A stretch of 30,513 bases of DNA, taken from JALQTD01 sp036825655 (GTDB lineage: Bacteria > Bacteroidota > Bacteroidia > Flavobacteriales_D > Sanyastnellaceae). Below are positions 1 through 8,408 of the stretch, piece after piece. Numbering within the stretch: the first letter of the stretch is position 1; each line of letters begins with the position of its first letter. The notes below the pieces were generated by a model. It worked only from the letters and a program-made list of their open reading frames with translations, did no database searches and was not told where the DNA came from. The translations under genes were made by a program, and so were the position numbers. The stretch spans positions 1 to 30,513 of the forward strand of contig DAISXU010000015.1 of assembly GCA_036825655.1 (NCBI GenBank), given 5' to 3'.

Positions 1-7
1 GACGTGC

Positions 8-529
8 TTACCATGACAAAGAAGAAGTCGCAACTGGAGTGTTCTTGTCCACCTCCGTCTCATATTCAACTTCCACATAAGGTCGATTCTTTGGGCGTTT
101 TGCCTTACCAGGCCTCGATCCTTTCTTCTTGGGCGCTGGGCGATTTGGAACTGAATCAGCACCATCCTGTGGGGCGGGATCCCGCGACTCACCTGGTCGT
201 CGACTGAATTCTCTTCCTGCTCCAGCTCCAGCACCTCCTCCACTTTCTCCACCGGAACGACCTCTCGGAGAACCACCTGCAGGCCGAGCCCGCTCTTCTG
301 CCTCTTTGACGACCATGGGGAAACGCATGAATTCCTTCCCATTTAGATCTTCTAGCGCCTTCTGTGCCGCATCTTTCTCCTTCATTTGAACGAACCCGAA
401 ACACTTCGACTGGCCGGTATCGCGGTCCGTTACAACGCGGGCATAGGCTACTTCGCCATATTGTGAAAACAGCTCTACCAAGTGCTCATCTTGCACATCA
501 CGGTTGAGTTTGGCAACAAATAGTTTCAT
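8..529 (-). CDS. RRM-domain RNA-binding protein
   Basis: A single RNA recognition motif fills residues 1-80 of this 173-residue protein. RNP2 is LFVAKL at residues 3-8 and RNP1 is KCFGFVQM at residues 42-49, with the aromatic residues that stack on RNA in place. Such one-RRM proteins are common in Bacteroidota and cyanobacteria and are thought to bind cytoplasmic RNA. The tail (about 80-173) is low complexity: Gly/Arg/Ser-rich, then Lys/Arg-rich, ending in an acidic and hydrophobic stretch. It is probably disordered and adds non-specific RNA affinity. The ATG lies directly before the RRM beta-1 strand, so the start is secure. The gene lies downstream of the AIM24-like gene on the same strand but 146 nt away, so it is probably separately expressed. 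The fold is certain; the RNA target is unknown. Confidence 0.93.
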   Translation of the reverse strand: MKLFVAKLNRDVQDEHLVELFSQYGEVAYARVVTDRDTGQSKCFGFVQMKEKDAAQKALEDLNGKEFMRFPMVVKEAEERARPAGGSPRGRSGGESGGGAGAGAGREFSRRPGESRDPAPQDGADSVPNRPAPKKKGSRPGKAKRPKNRPYVEVEYETEVDKNTPVATSSLSW

Positions 530-675
530 TCGGAAACGAAGGCTGAGTTTAGAGGTTCGCTAATCGGTGGATAGAGAACACTTTGAATTAGAGTGATTTG
601 GCCAGTTTGGCTTTCGAGGCACGAATGTACTGAAGACCGCCGAACTTCCATCACATCACCCTAAAAATCGTTAAC

Positions 676-1470
676 CTACCAGTTGTCACCATCGACCAAA
701 CGCCCCACACCTCCGAGCAACGAGCCCTCCCCCTTCGCTTTGCCACCTGCCTTGGGTGCGTGGGCCAAAATCCGATCCGCCAACCGAGAAAACGGCAGCG
801 ACTGAAGCCAAACGGTTCCTGTTCCACGCAACGTTGCCAAAAAGAGTCCTTCACCGCCGAACAGCATAGACTTCAAACCGCCAGCCTGCTCGATGGAATA
901 TTCGATATCGCCTGTAAAACCAACAATGCATCCGGTATCGATGCGGAGCGATTCACCGTTGAGCTCTTTTTCGACGATGGTTCCACCTGCATGAAGAAAA
1001 GCCATTCCATCACCCTTTAGGCGCTGAAGTATGAATCCTTCTCCTCCAAAAAACCCTGCGCCAATTCGCTTGTTGAACGTGACTGTGACTTCGGTGCCCA
1101 ATGCCGCGCACAAGAATGCGTCTTTTTGGCATGTAACCGACCCTCCCACCTTGCCTAAGTCGATGGGCATGATTTTTCCCGGATAAGGTGCAGCAAAAGC
1201 CACTTTCCGGATCTGGGTGGATTGGTTTGTAAAATGAGTCATAAACAGCGACTCACCGGTGAGCAACCTCTTGCCTACTCCAAGTAACCCGGAAAAAAAG
1301 CCCCCTGAGGGCTTCGAACCATCTCCCATCCTTGCCTCGAATTGTATCCCGTCTTCCATCCAATTCATCGCACCCGCCTCTGCAATAACAGATTCCTCTG
1401 GATCCAACACCACCTCCACAGTTTGAAGGTCATCGCCGTGCAAGACGAACTCTATTTCGTGACTTTTCAT
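676..1470 (-). CDS. AIM24 / TIGR00266 family protein
   Basis: This 264-residue protein matches the TIGR00266/AIM24 family. The signs are an early EAGAMNWM segment, a Gly-rich GGFFSGL stretch followed by a TGESLFMTHF-like segment, and later repeats of the form GGEGFILQRLKGDG and GGEGLFLATLRGTG. The family forms a beta-rich fold of the tryptophan RNA-binding attenuator type. Its bacterial role is unknown; the yeast relative is a mitochondrial protein affecting inner-membrane organisation. There is no signal peptide, so it is probably cytoplasmic. It diverges from the prolyl oligopeptidase gene across 70 nt. A perfect TAnnTTTG element (1475-1482, minus strand) ends 4 nt before the ATG. The family assignment is firm and the function is not. 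Confidence 0.88.
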   Translation of the reverse strand: MKSHEIEFVLHGDDLQTVEVVLDPEESVIAEAGAMNWMEDGIQFEARMGDGSKPSGGFFSGLLGVGKRLLTGESLFMTHFTNQSTQIRKVAFAAPYPGKIMPIDLGKVGGSVTCQKDAFLCAALGTEVTVTFNKRIGAGFFGGEGFILQRLKGDGMAFLHAGGTIVEKELNGESLRIDTGCIVGFTGDIEYSIEQAGGLKSMLFGGEGLFLATLRGTGTVWLQSLPFSRLADRILAHAPKAGGKAKGEGSLLGGVGRLVDGDNW

Positions 1471-1474
1471 GTTT

Positions 1475-1482
1475 CAAATCTA
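1475..1482 (-). promoter_or_regulatory. Candidate -7 promoter element of the AIM24-like gene
   Basis: Read on the minus strand this is TAGATTTG, a full match to the Bacteroidota -7 consensus TAnnTTTG. It ends 4 nt before the ATG at 1470. No well-spaced -33 TTTG is visible. If used, the transcript would have almost no leader. Confidence 0.45.
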
Positions 1483-1540
1483 CCAAGTCTCTTCAAATAA
1501 TCGAATTCAAACAGCAGGTGGATGTGTTTAATTTGGTCCC

Positions 1541-3676
1541 ATGAAATTCAACCTCGCTCTGCTCGTGTTCCTTCTTGCTTGCAGCACAGCCCCCCAAGCA
1601 CCCGTTTCCCCAGCCATGACATTCAATTACCCCAACTCCCCTCATTCCAATGCCATTGACACGCTGTGGGGGGTTCCAGTTGCTGACCCTTTTCGCCCTC
1701 TTGAAGACGACAGATCCGAAGAAACTGCGAAGTGGGTGGATGCTCAAAACGAAGTGACCTTCGGGCACTTGCAGAACATTCCCGTGCGAAAAGACCTGTT
1801 GAAGAGGTTACAAGAAGTCTACAATTATGAACGGGTTGGGATTCCGCGCAAGGTGGGCGAGTTTTATTTCATCACGCGCAATTCAGGCCTTCAAAATCAA
1901 TCAGTGACCTATCGCAAAAAAGGTTTGGACGGGGATGAGGATGTTTTTCTCGACCCCAATGCACTGAGCGAAGAGGGCACCGTGGCGTCTTCCTTGGGGT
2001 CAGCATCCCCTAACCACCGCTTCATCACAGAAATGCGCAACGAAGCAGGAAGCGACTGGCAGGTAATACATGTGTTGGATGTAGCGACGGGAGAAAGGCT
2101 CAATGACCGGTTAGAATGGGTTAAATTCTCTGGAGCAAGCTGGAATGCGGAAAGCTCCGGGTTTTACTACAGCCGTTATGCCGCACCGGATGGCAGTGCC
2201 TTATCGGAAGCCAATGATTTTCACAGCGTGTATTTCCATGAGTTAGGCACTCCTCAGTCAGCTGACGTTTTGGTATTTAGAGATGATAATCATCCAAAAC
2301 GCTACCATTTCACCTCCATCACGGAGGACAGGAAGTACCTGATTCTGAACACATCCACGGGCACGGATGGCAACAGCATCCACGTCATGGACTTGCACTC
2401 AGAATCACCGAATTGGATTCCCATCGTGGAAGGATTCGAAACCCACACACAAGTTGTCGACCACCAAGATGGAGCTTTCCTAATTCTGACGGACATTGAT
2501 GCTCCGTTGTATAGACTAGTCGCGGCACCGGCTGAAGCACCAGCTGACCGCACGCTCTGGAGGGATGTCATTCCACAATCAGCAGATTTATTGGAATCGG
2601 TCACATCTGCGGCCCAGTCCCTTTTTGCCATTCGCATGCACAACGCCTGCAACCGAGTGGATCAATACACCCTCCAGGGCCATCACATTCGAACCATCGA
2701 ATTACCGGAAGACAATGGCACCGTAGGTGGATTCGGAGGCAAGTTCCATGCAACCACCTTGTTTTATGCCTTTAGCTCATTTACTCAACCAACGAGCATT
2801 TATCAATTCGACCCCGCATCAGGCGAAAGTGAACCCTTTGCCCTGCCTCAATTGGCATTCAACCCGGGTGATTACATCACCGAGCAGATTTGGTACCCAT
2901 CCAAGGATGGCACTTCCATTCCCATGTTTCTCGTTCACCACAAAGATGTGACTCCAAATGGACAGGTTCCTACGTATCTCTACGCCTATGGAGGGTTCAA
3001 TGTGAGCCTCACTCCTGGGTTCAACCCCTCCAATTTGCTGCTTCTCGAACGAGGAGGCATGTATGCCATGCCCAACTTGCGGGGAGGTGGAGAATTCGGA
3101 GAGGAATGGCATGAGTCGGGCATGCTGCTTCAAAAGCAAAATGTATTCGATGATTTCATTGCCGCAGCAGAATATTTGATCGCCAAAAACTGGACCTCTT
3201 CCGATCGGCTTGCCATTGCAGGAGGATCGAATGGTGGCCTTCTTGTCGGAGCGGTCATGACTCAGCGTCCGGACCTTGCTCGTGTTGCCTTTCCGGCAGT
3301 CGGAGTAATGGACATGCTGAGGTATCACAAGTTCACCATAGGCTGGGGCTGGACTCCAGAATACGGAAGCGCAGAAGAAAGTGAAGAGTCATTTCACAAC
3401 CTGTTGTCCTACAGCCCATTGCACAACCTGAATGACGGCATTCAGTACCCGTCAACTTTGGTAACAACAGCAGACCACGACGACCGAGTCGTGCCAGCTC
3501 ATTCATTCAAATTCGCCGCACGCCTGCAACAAGCGCATGCCGGGAGCAACCCGGTTTTGATCCGAATCGAAAAAAATGCTGGACACGGTGCAGGAAAACC
3601 CACGGCCAAAATACAGGAAGAACAAGCGGATAAATGGGCCTTCATGTTAGACGAAATGGGATTGGGAGAGCGTTGA
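1541..3676 (+). CDS. Prolyl oligopeptidase family serine peptidase (S9A), lipoprotein
   Basis: At 711 residues this has the length and layout of S9A prolyl oligopeptidases, which cut short peptides after proline. The N-terminal beta-propeller region (about 30-440) begins with the typical DPFRPLEDD...VDAQN segment. The alpha/beta hydrolase domain carries the nucleophile Ser563 in GGSNGG, the Asp of the DHDDRV motif (645-650) and His682 in NAGHG, so the triad is complete. The signal peptide ends in a lipobox with Cys14 (FLLAC), which suggests a membrane-anchored enzyme facing the periplasm or surface rather than the usual cytosolic form. Its TGA abuts the ATG of the next gene with no gap, indicating coupled translation. 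A TTAATTTG element sits 5 nt before the ATG. Probable role: peptide scavenging. Confidence 0.95.
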   Translation: MKFNLALLVFLLACSTAPQAPVSPAMTFNYPNSPHSNAIDTLWGVPVADPFRPLEDDRSEETAKWVDAQNEVTFGHLQNIPVRKDLLKRLQEVYNYERVGIPRKVGEFYFITRNSGLQNQSVTYRKKGLDGDEDVFLDPNALSEEGTVASSLGSASPNHRFITEMRNEAGSDWQVIHVLDVATGERLNDRLEWVKFSGASWNAESSGFYYSRYAAPDGSALSEANDFHSVYFHELGTPQSADVLVFRDDNHPKRYHFTSITEDRKYLILNTSTGTDGNSIHVMDLHSESPNWIPIVEGFETHTQVVDHQDGAFLILTDIDAPLYRLVAAPAEAPADRTLWRDVIPQSADLLESVTSAAQSLFAIRMHNACNRVDQYTLQGHHIRTIELPEDNGTVGGFGGKFHATTLFYAFSSFTQPTSIYQFDPASGESEPFALPQLAFNPGDYITEQIWYPSKDGTSIPMFLVHHKDVTPNGQVPTYLYAYGGFNVSLTPGFNPSNLLLLERGGMYAMPNLRGGGEFGEEWHESGMLLQKQNVFDDFIAAAEYLIAKNWTSSDRLAIAGGSNGGLLVGAVMTQRPDLARVAFPAVGVMDMLRYHKFTIGWGWTPEYGSAEESEESFHNLLSYSPLHNLNDGIQYPSTLVTTADHDDRVVPAHSFKFAARLQQAHAGSNPVLIRIEKNAGHGAGKPTAKIQEEQADKWAFMLDEMGLGER

Positions 3677-4537
3677 ATGCCTGAGATTGAACTTCCTTTC
3701 GAACGAGTGGGTTGGAGGCTCCAGGAAGCACTGGTCGGGCTTTTTCCAGAGGCCTTACCCTCCAGGAAGTCCTGTCGCAAAGCCATCGATACAGGTCGGG
3801 TTAACATCCGCAGGGGCACAAAGGTGTTCCTTGGCCACACGGCTCATCGCATGGAAGCTGGAGACCTCCTGTGTCTCAGTCCGGTCAAGGTGGATTCGAC
3901 TCCGCGAACGACTAAAATCCAGATTGGCTTCGAAGATGACGTGCATGCTGTCGTGTGGAAGCCAGCCGGCTGGGTAACCAATGGAAACGGGCGACCTGCA
4001 CTAAGAAATGCACTCCCCGGCGCACTCAACAGGACCCCCTGCGCGGACGCAATGGAGCGACCCGAACCCGTGCATCGCCTCGACCGCGAAACTGCAGGTT
4101 GGGTTTTGGTGGCGAAAACTCGAACTGCCGCCCAAAACCTCTCGGAGCAGCTGATGCCTCATGGTTCCTGCGTGAAAACCTACCAGGCCATTTGCAGGGG
4201 GCGACTTCCCCAACGGTTGCTCATTCAACTTCCACTCACTTCCAAACCCAGTTCAACCCACGTTGATTTCCTTCACACAGGATTCCTAAATGGGCAAGAA
4301 GCAAGTTGGGCGAGCATTCACATCCACTCTGGAAGGACGCATCAAATTCGTAGGCACCTGGCCGGTTGCGGACATCCCATCCTTGGAGATGAGCGCTATG
4401 GCGGCGGAAGCGGCTCATTGCTTTTAGTCTGCACTCGGTTGGATTACATCGACCCAACAACTGGAGAACGAAGGACTGCGCAAGCCCCCTTGCCCAAACG
4501 ATTTCGAAGGATTCCTTGGGTTAGGTTGAATTCCTGA
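3677..4537 (+). CDS. RluA-family RNA pseudouridine synthase
   Basis: This 286-residue protein converts uridine to pseudouridine in rRNA or tRNA. Residues about 13-60 resemble an S4 RNA-binding domain (LPSRKSCRKAIDTGRVNIRR). The catalytic domain follows, with HRLDRETAG at 133-141 where Asp136 is the nucleophile, and the downstream GRTHQIRRHLA and HPILGDERYG motifs of RluA/RluC/RluD enzymes. All core motifs are intact. The start codon directly follows the stop of the prolyl oligopeptidase gene. The target nucleotide cannot be read from the sequence; the family is certain, the paralogue is not. Confidence 0.95.
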   Translation: MPEIELPFERVGWRLQEALVGLFPEALPSRKSCRKAIDTGRVNIRRGTKVFLGHTAHRMEAGDLLCLSPVKVDSTPRTTKIQIGFEDDVHAVVWKPAGWVTNGNGRPALRNALPGALNRTPCADAMERPEPVHRLDRETAGWVLVAKTRTAAQNLSEQLMPHGSCVKTYQAICRGRLPQRLLIQLPLTSKPSSTHVDFLHTGFLNGQEASWASIHIHSGRTHQIRRHLAGCGHPILGDERYGGGSGSLLLVCTRLDYIDPTTGERRTAQAPLPKRFRRIPWVRLNS

Positions 4538-4572
4538 GTCCAGTCTTCCACGTCTCAACCTATCTTGTCCGC

Positions 4573-5319
4573 ATGATCATTGATCGATTTGCACGTTCTT
4601 GCTTCCGCATCCCAGGATTCCTTCTGTACTCCTTTTACATGACCCTTCTGCTGATGTGGATCAACAAAAGGCATCGCGGAGACAGCATGGCTGCACACCG
4701 CCATTTGCTCCGTTTCATTCGTGGGGTTTACCGTTTGATGGGGATCAAGGTGACCTTCAAAGGGAAGCTACCTGACACACCCTCAGTTTTCATGGGAAAT
4801 CACCGCAGTTACGTCGACGCGATCTTGATGCCTTCCAAATTTCCGGTTTCGTTTGTCGCAAGGAGTGAGTCGCAACACTGGCCCATCATCGGATGGGGAG
4901 CGAGTTTGTTGGGTACCATTTGGGTCAACCGCAAAGACCCCGATAGCAGGAAGGCCACTCGGGAGCGCGTGAAGCAACGACTCGAAGCCGGACAGGGCAT
5001 CATCATCTTTCCAGAGGGCACGACGCACATTGGACCTGATGTATTGGAATACAGGCCGTCCATGTTTTACATCTGTGCTGAGGGAGGTTTTCCCATCACA
5101 CCCGTGGCCATCGAATACAAGGACCCAAGCATTGCTTGGGTAGGAAACACGTGGTTTATCCCTCATGCATGGAAGCAATTTGGCAAGCCTTCCATTGAAG
5201 TATCCGTCACGTTTGGAGAAACTAAAACCTACCTCGATGGTGGTTTGGCATTGAATGAAGTCCGCGAATGGACAACAAAAACGGTCGCGAACCTGCGAGA
5301 GGTTTACGACCGTTCCTGA
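4573..5319 (+). CDS. PlsC-type 1-acyl-sn-glycerol-3-phosphate acyltransferase
   Basis: The 248-residue protein has the two signatures of glycerolipid acyltransferases: H-x4-D at 77-82 (NHRSYVD) and FPEGT at 146-150, plus the GTIWVNRKD segment between them. A hydrophobic N-terminal segment (about 13-30) would hold it at the inner membrane, where it would acylate lysophosphatidic acid in phospholipid synthesis; other lyso-lipid acceptors are possible. It follows the pseudouridine synthase by 35 nt and faces the subtilase gene end to end. The last 40 nt of the coding region hold a hairpin that works as a terminator for the opposite strand. TATCTTGT ends 4 nt before the ATG. Confidence 0.92.
   Translation: MIIDRFARSCFRIPGFLLYSFYMTLLLMWINKRHRGDSMAAHRHLLRFIRGVYRLMGIKVTFKGKLPDTPSVFMGNHRSYVDAILMPSKFPVSFVARSESQHWPIIGWGASLLGTIWVNRKDPDSRKATRERVKQRLEAGQGIIIFPEGTTHIGPDVLEYRPSMFYICAEGGFPITPVAIEYKDPSIAWVGNTWFIPHAWKQFGKPSIEVSVTFGETKTYLDGGLALNEVREWTTKTVANLREVYDRS
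5271..5314 (-). terminator. Intrinsic terminator of the subtilase gene, inside the acyltransferase coding region
   Basis: Arms 5280-5287 and 5307-5314 (AACGGTCG / CGACCGTT) pair perfectly, and inner arms 5290-5294 and 5300-5304 (AACCT / AGGTT) extend the stem around a 5-nt loop, with a G-U and one mismatch between them. Read on the minus strand the stem is followed by a T-rich run (5279-5271, TTTGTTGTC, after two Ts of the stem). It lies 20 nt past the subtilase stop codon. There is no T-run on the plus side. Confidence 0.72.
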
Positions 5320-5334
5320 GCGTTCATCTTAAAT

Positions 5335-8307
5335 TTAGCGCACCAGCAACCACTGCTGTTGCGAACGTCCTTGTGAGCTAGTGGCTTCAACCGTGTAAAC
5401 TCCAGGTGACCACGCCGAAGCATCGACCCAAGCCCTTGAATCAACCACCTGAATGCTTAGCACTTGACGACCCGAAGCGTCATAAACTGAGCATTCAACC
5501 GCCTCCCCTTCAAACCAAAAACCAAGGTTGCCAGGATTGGGATACATGGTCCACTCCGTTGGATCCAATGCAGTCACTGCATTGGGAAGCAAAGCATAGT
5601 TCGCATTGACGGAGTCAGCGCAATCCGTTGCTGTTTCTGTTTCAATTACCTCGACCGTTCCGTTGATTGTCAGATCATCCCAAAGCACGGTAATGACAGC
5701 ACCATCATTCGCCCCCAGAATGCTGCCTCCAATCACGTTCCATGCCAGCACATTGTTCGCATTGCTCGGGTTGTAGGTGAATGTGGTTTCAGACCCGGCC
5801 ATGGGTTCAACATCATAGGTGATCTCTCCCAATCCCACGTAGGTGCATCCCAAATCCACATTGGCTTCTGGGTTAAAATTACACGCAGCGCTGTCCATGC
5901 ACCCCTCAACAATGGGCTCTCCGAGGCACGTGCAATCGGAAAGAATTGCATCATTGACCGTCTCTGGATCTCCGTCATCGCATGACTCCCCTGGGATCAA
6001 ACAGCTTCCATTGTCCACATTCGCAGCAGCGTCAAAATTGCAAGCCACAACGTTCGTGCAGCCCTCCACTATCGGAACTCCTGCACAACCACAGTCCTCT
6101 GTTATTGAATCCAAAGTAGTCTCTGGATCTCCATCATCGCATGACTCACCGGCAATCAAGCAACTCCCGTCATCGGTATTTGCGAAGGAATCAAAGTTGC
6201 AGGCCAATTCATCTGTGCACCCCTCAATGACCGGCAAGCAGAAGACATGGGAAATGGAATTCCCAAAATCCGGATCACCCATGGTGACCAATTCAAGCCC
6301 ATCGGCTGTGGAAAGCACGTAGTTTCCGTTTGAATTGCAACCAAACCAAACGGAGCCATTGAGCCCATCCCCGTAGTCGTCTCCTACGGTGAGCGTTAAA
6401 CAACCATTGGTCAAACAACCAGACCAAGTAAATTCAGTGTTCTGATCCGAATAGGCTCCCATTTCTACACCAGCCAATTCGTTTCCTTCCTCATCAGCAA
6501 TCGACCAACTGGATTCTTCAGGGTAACAATCCGTTTGAAAGATCATCGTGACATCCGTGCATGCAAACTCACACGAGCCATCATCTATTGTGGCCGCTTC
6601 ATCAAAATTCAAAGCCGTTGGATAGGTGCACCCGGGAACCAAAACCGAGCAGTCGGGGGCACTTACGTCCAAGGTATCTGAATGGAGACTGTCCGATGTT
6701 GCAAAAACTGAGAACGAAGCAGGACCTGTCCATTGCTCAATGACCAGAGGAACTCCATTCGACATTGTCCAGCCCGAGTCAGCTAAAGCGAAGCATGTGA
6801 ATTCACCATCCCCCCAACACAAGCTGTCAGCGGAACAAAGAAAGCTGTCAAAATTGGCCGTGAAGGTCATGGAAGTTGTGACTTCAGCATTGAGTTCATT
6901 GTACCAACAATCCCCCACCGCTGTGAGCCCTTCAAAATTGCATTCGACAGGGCCGCAATTGCCCATGGCCAGCCCCAGAGAATTGGCCACATTGAGTCTT
7001 CCTCCTGTCACGGTTTCCCCCACCAAGTTGGACACCACATCCACTCCATCCAACAGGTAGCCACGCACCAAATCGGCTGCTGCTTGAGGATTGGACATTG
7101 CCAATGATGCCAGGTCACTGCATGGAGCGCTGTAAATCAAACCAATAGCGCCAGCAACACAAGGACTGGCGAAAGATGTTCCGGAGGTGTTTCCATATCC
7201 ACTTGATCCAGAAGGTAGGTACACGTTGTCACCAGGCGCGGCCAAATCAATGGTGGTCGCGCCATAGCCTGAAAAAGTCCGCACATCATTGTTGTTGGTC
7301 GCAGTAACCGAAATCATGTAATCACTATCGCATGCAGTGGGCATGTCCCCCACCGCATCCACATTGAAATTCTGGTTGGTCGTTGCTCCACAATTCAGAA
7401 TTCCCGATGCGCCTAAATCATCATAAAATGCACACCAAACCGGGTAGTTCGCAGGGTTCGCCCCGTCAATTCCCCAACTCGCATTGGTCGCAACGACAAA
7501 AGCACCAAATTCTCCCCCGGACTCCGTGTACAATTCGCGCATCACCTTGGGGTACTCATAAGCAGCTATGACATTCGATTCACTGATGCCTGCCATGTCC
7601 ACTTGCATGATGCCAATGTCCCAATTAACTCCTACTCCACCGTTTCCATTATCCCCAGTAGCACCAATCATTCCACTGACAGACGTGCCATGGCCGCCTG
7701 CACCTACATTGTCGTTGTTGTTGCCTGTGTTCCAGCCATTGACGTCGTCCACGTACCCATTCCCATCGTCATCGATTCCATTGCCGTCAATTTCATGCGG
7801 ATTCGTCCAATGGTTGTCAATCAAGTCAACGTGGTTGTAGTTGCTGCCACTTCCTTCAATGACACAGACTACGATGCGGTCACCACCAGCAGTGAAGCCA
7901 CCGGTGGTGATGTCCCACGCCAAATCCGAATCAATGTCATGATCCCCCGATTGAACGTGATGCCATTGTTGACCAAAATTCGGGTCATTCGGCACTTGGC
8001 GCTCTTCAACGAAATGATTGAATTGAACAGCTTCTACTTGAGGATGACGTTCCACTTGCCTCAAAGCGATCAACAGCTCATCATCCGGCACCTGAATTAA
8101 ATGAATGTTAGAGCTTTTGGATGGCGTGGCAACCCATTCTGCCATTCTGCCATCGGCACGCATCTCACCAATTAAATCATCTATGGTGGATGATGCGTTC
8201 AATTTGACAAGCAATTGTCCAGCCTCGTGGGCTTCTTGCGATTGGCCAAATGCGAAACTCCACCCCCCCAATGCAAGAGCGCAGAGCATAAATAATTTTG
8301 ATTTCAT
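5335..8307 (-). CDS. T9SS-secreted subtilisin-like serine peptidase (S8) with Glu at the catalytic Asp position
   Basis: Starting at the ATG at 8307 (an in-frame TTG at 8334 only adds residues before the signal peptide), the protein has 990 residues and a clear signal peptide ending near FAFGQ. An inhibitor-like propeptide is followed by the S8 domain (about 110-450). His206 (GGHGTSVSG), oxyanion Asn275 and Ser378 (GTSFASP) are canonical. The first triad motif reads CVIEGSGSNYNHVDL, so Glu151 (codon GAA) stands where subtilisins have Asp. Next come Cys-rich modules, including three repeats at 694-822, then a type A T9SS sorting domain with YPNP and a VYTVEATSS-like end, which predicts export across the outer membrane and surface attachment or release. 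It may digest proteins, or the Glu may have changed its activity. The terminator lies at 5271-5314. Confidence 0.93.
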   Translation of the reverse strand: MKSKLFMLCALALGGWSFAFGQSQEAHEAGQLLVKLNASSTIDDLIGEMRADGRMAEWVATPSKSSNIHLIQVPDDELLIALRQVERHPQVEAVQFNHFVEERQVPNDPNFGQQWHHVQSGDHDIDSDLAWDITTGGFTAGGDRIVVCVIEGSGSNYNHVDLIDNHWTNPHEIDGNGIDDDGNGYVDDVNGWNTGNNNDNVGAGGHGTSVSGMIGATGDNGNGGVGVNWDIGIMQVDMAGISESNVIAAYEYPKVMRELYTESGGEFGAFVVATNASWGIDGANPANYPVWCAFYDDLGASGILNCGATTNQNFNVDAVGDMPTACDSDYMISVTATNNNDVRTFSGYGATTIDLAAPGDNVYLPSGSSGYGNTSGTSFASPCVAGAIGLIYSAPCSDLASLAMSNPQAAADLVRGYLLDGVDVVSNLVGETVTGGRLNVANSLGLAMGNCGPVECNFEGLTAVGDCWYNELNAEVTTSMTFTANFDSFLCSADSLCWGDGEFTCFALADSGWTMSNGVPLVIEQWTGPASFSVFATSDSLHSDTLDVSAPDCSVLVPGCTYPTALNFDEAATIDDGSCEFACTDVTMIFQTDCYPEESSWSIADEEGNELAGVEMGAYSDQNTEFTWSGCLTNGCLTLTVGDDYGDGLNGSVWFGCNSNGNYVLSTADGLELVTMGDPDFGNSISHVFCLPVIEGCTDELACNFDSFANTDDGSCLIAGESCDDGDPETTLDSITEDCGCAGVPIVEGCTNVVACNFDAAANVDNGSCLIPGESCDDGDPETVNDAILSDCTCLGEPIVEGCMDSAACNFNPEANVDLGCTYVGLGEITYDVEPMAGSETTFTYNPSNANNVLAWNVIGGSILGANDGAVITVLWDDLTINGTVEVIETETATDCADSVNANYALLPNAVTALDPTEWTMYPNPGNLGFWFEGEAVECSVYDASGRQVLSIQVVDSRAWVDASAWSPGVYTVEATSSQGRSQQQWLLVR
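5842..6228 (-). repeat. Three tandem Cys-rich modules in the subtilase
   Basis: Two full units of about 55 residues and one truncated unit follow the pattern EGC-x5-ACNF-x5-AN-x-D-x-GSC, then (in the full units) a GESCDDGDPET linker and a CxC. They lie between the catalytic part and the sorting domain. The shorter unit GCTYPTALNFDEAATIDDGSC occurs once earlier in the same protein, and related units occur in the protein at 23369-25057. They may be disulfide-stabilised or metal-binding stalk modules. Confidence 0.85.
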
Positions 8308-8408
8308 ACCAGCAGGTTTGGTCGCAAAATACAACCGAATAGCCCTTCCACGAAATACTGCAACCTGATTGCTGTTTCTCCCGTATTGGAAGAAAAATTT
8401 GTTGGCTC

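Noticed and set aside
8308..8334. TTG start giving a 999-residue subtilase
   Set aside because: The ATG at 8307 directly precedes a standard signal peptide.
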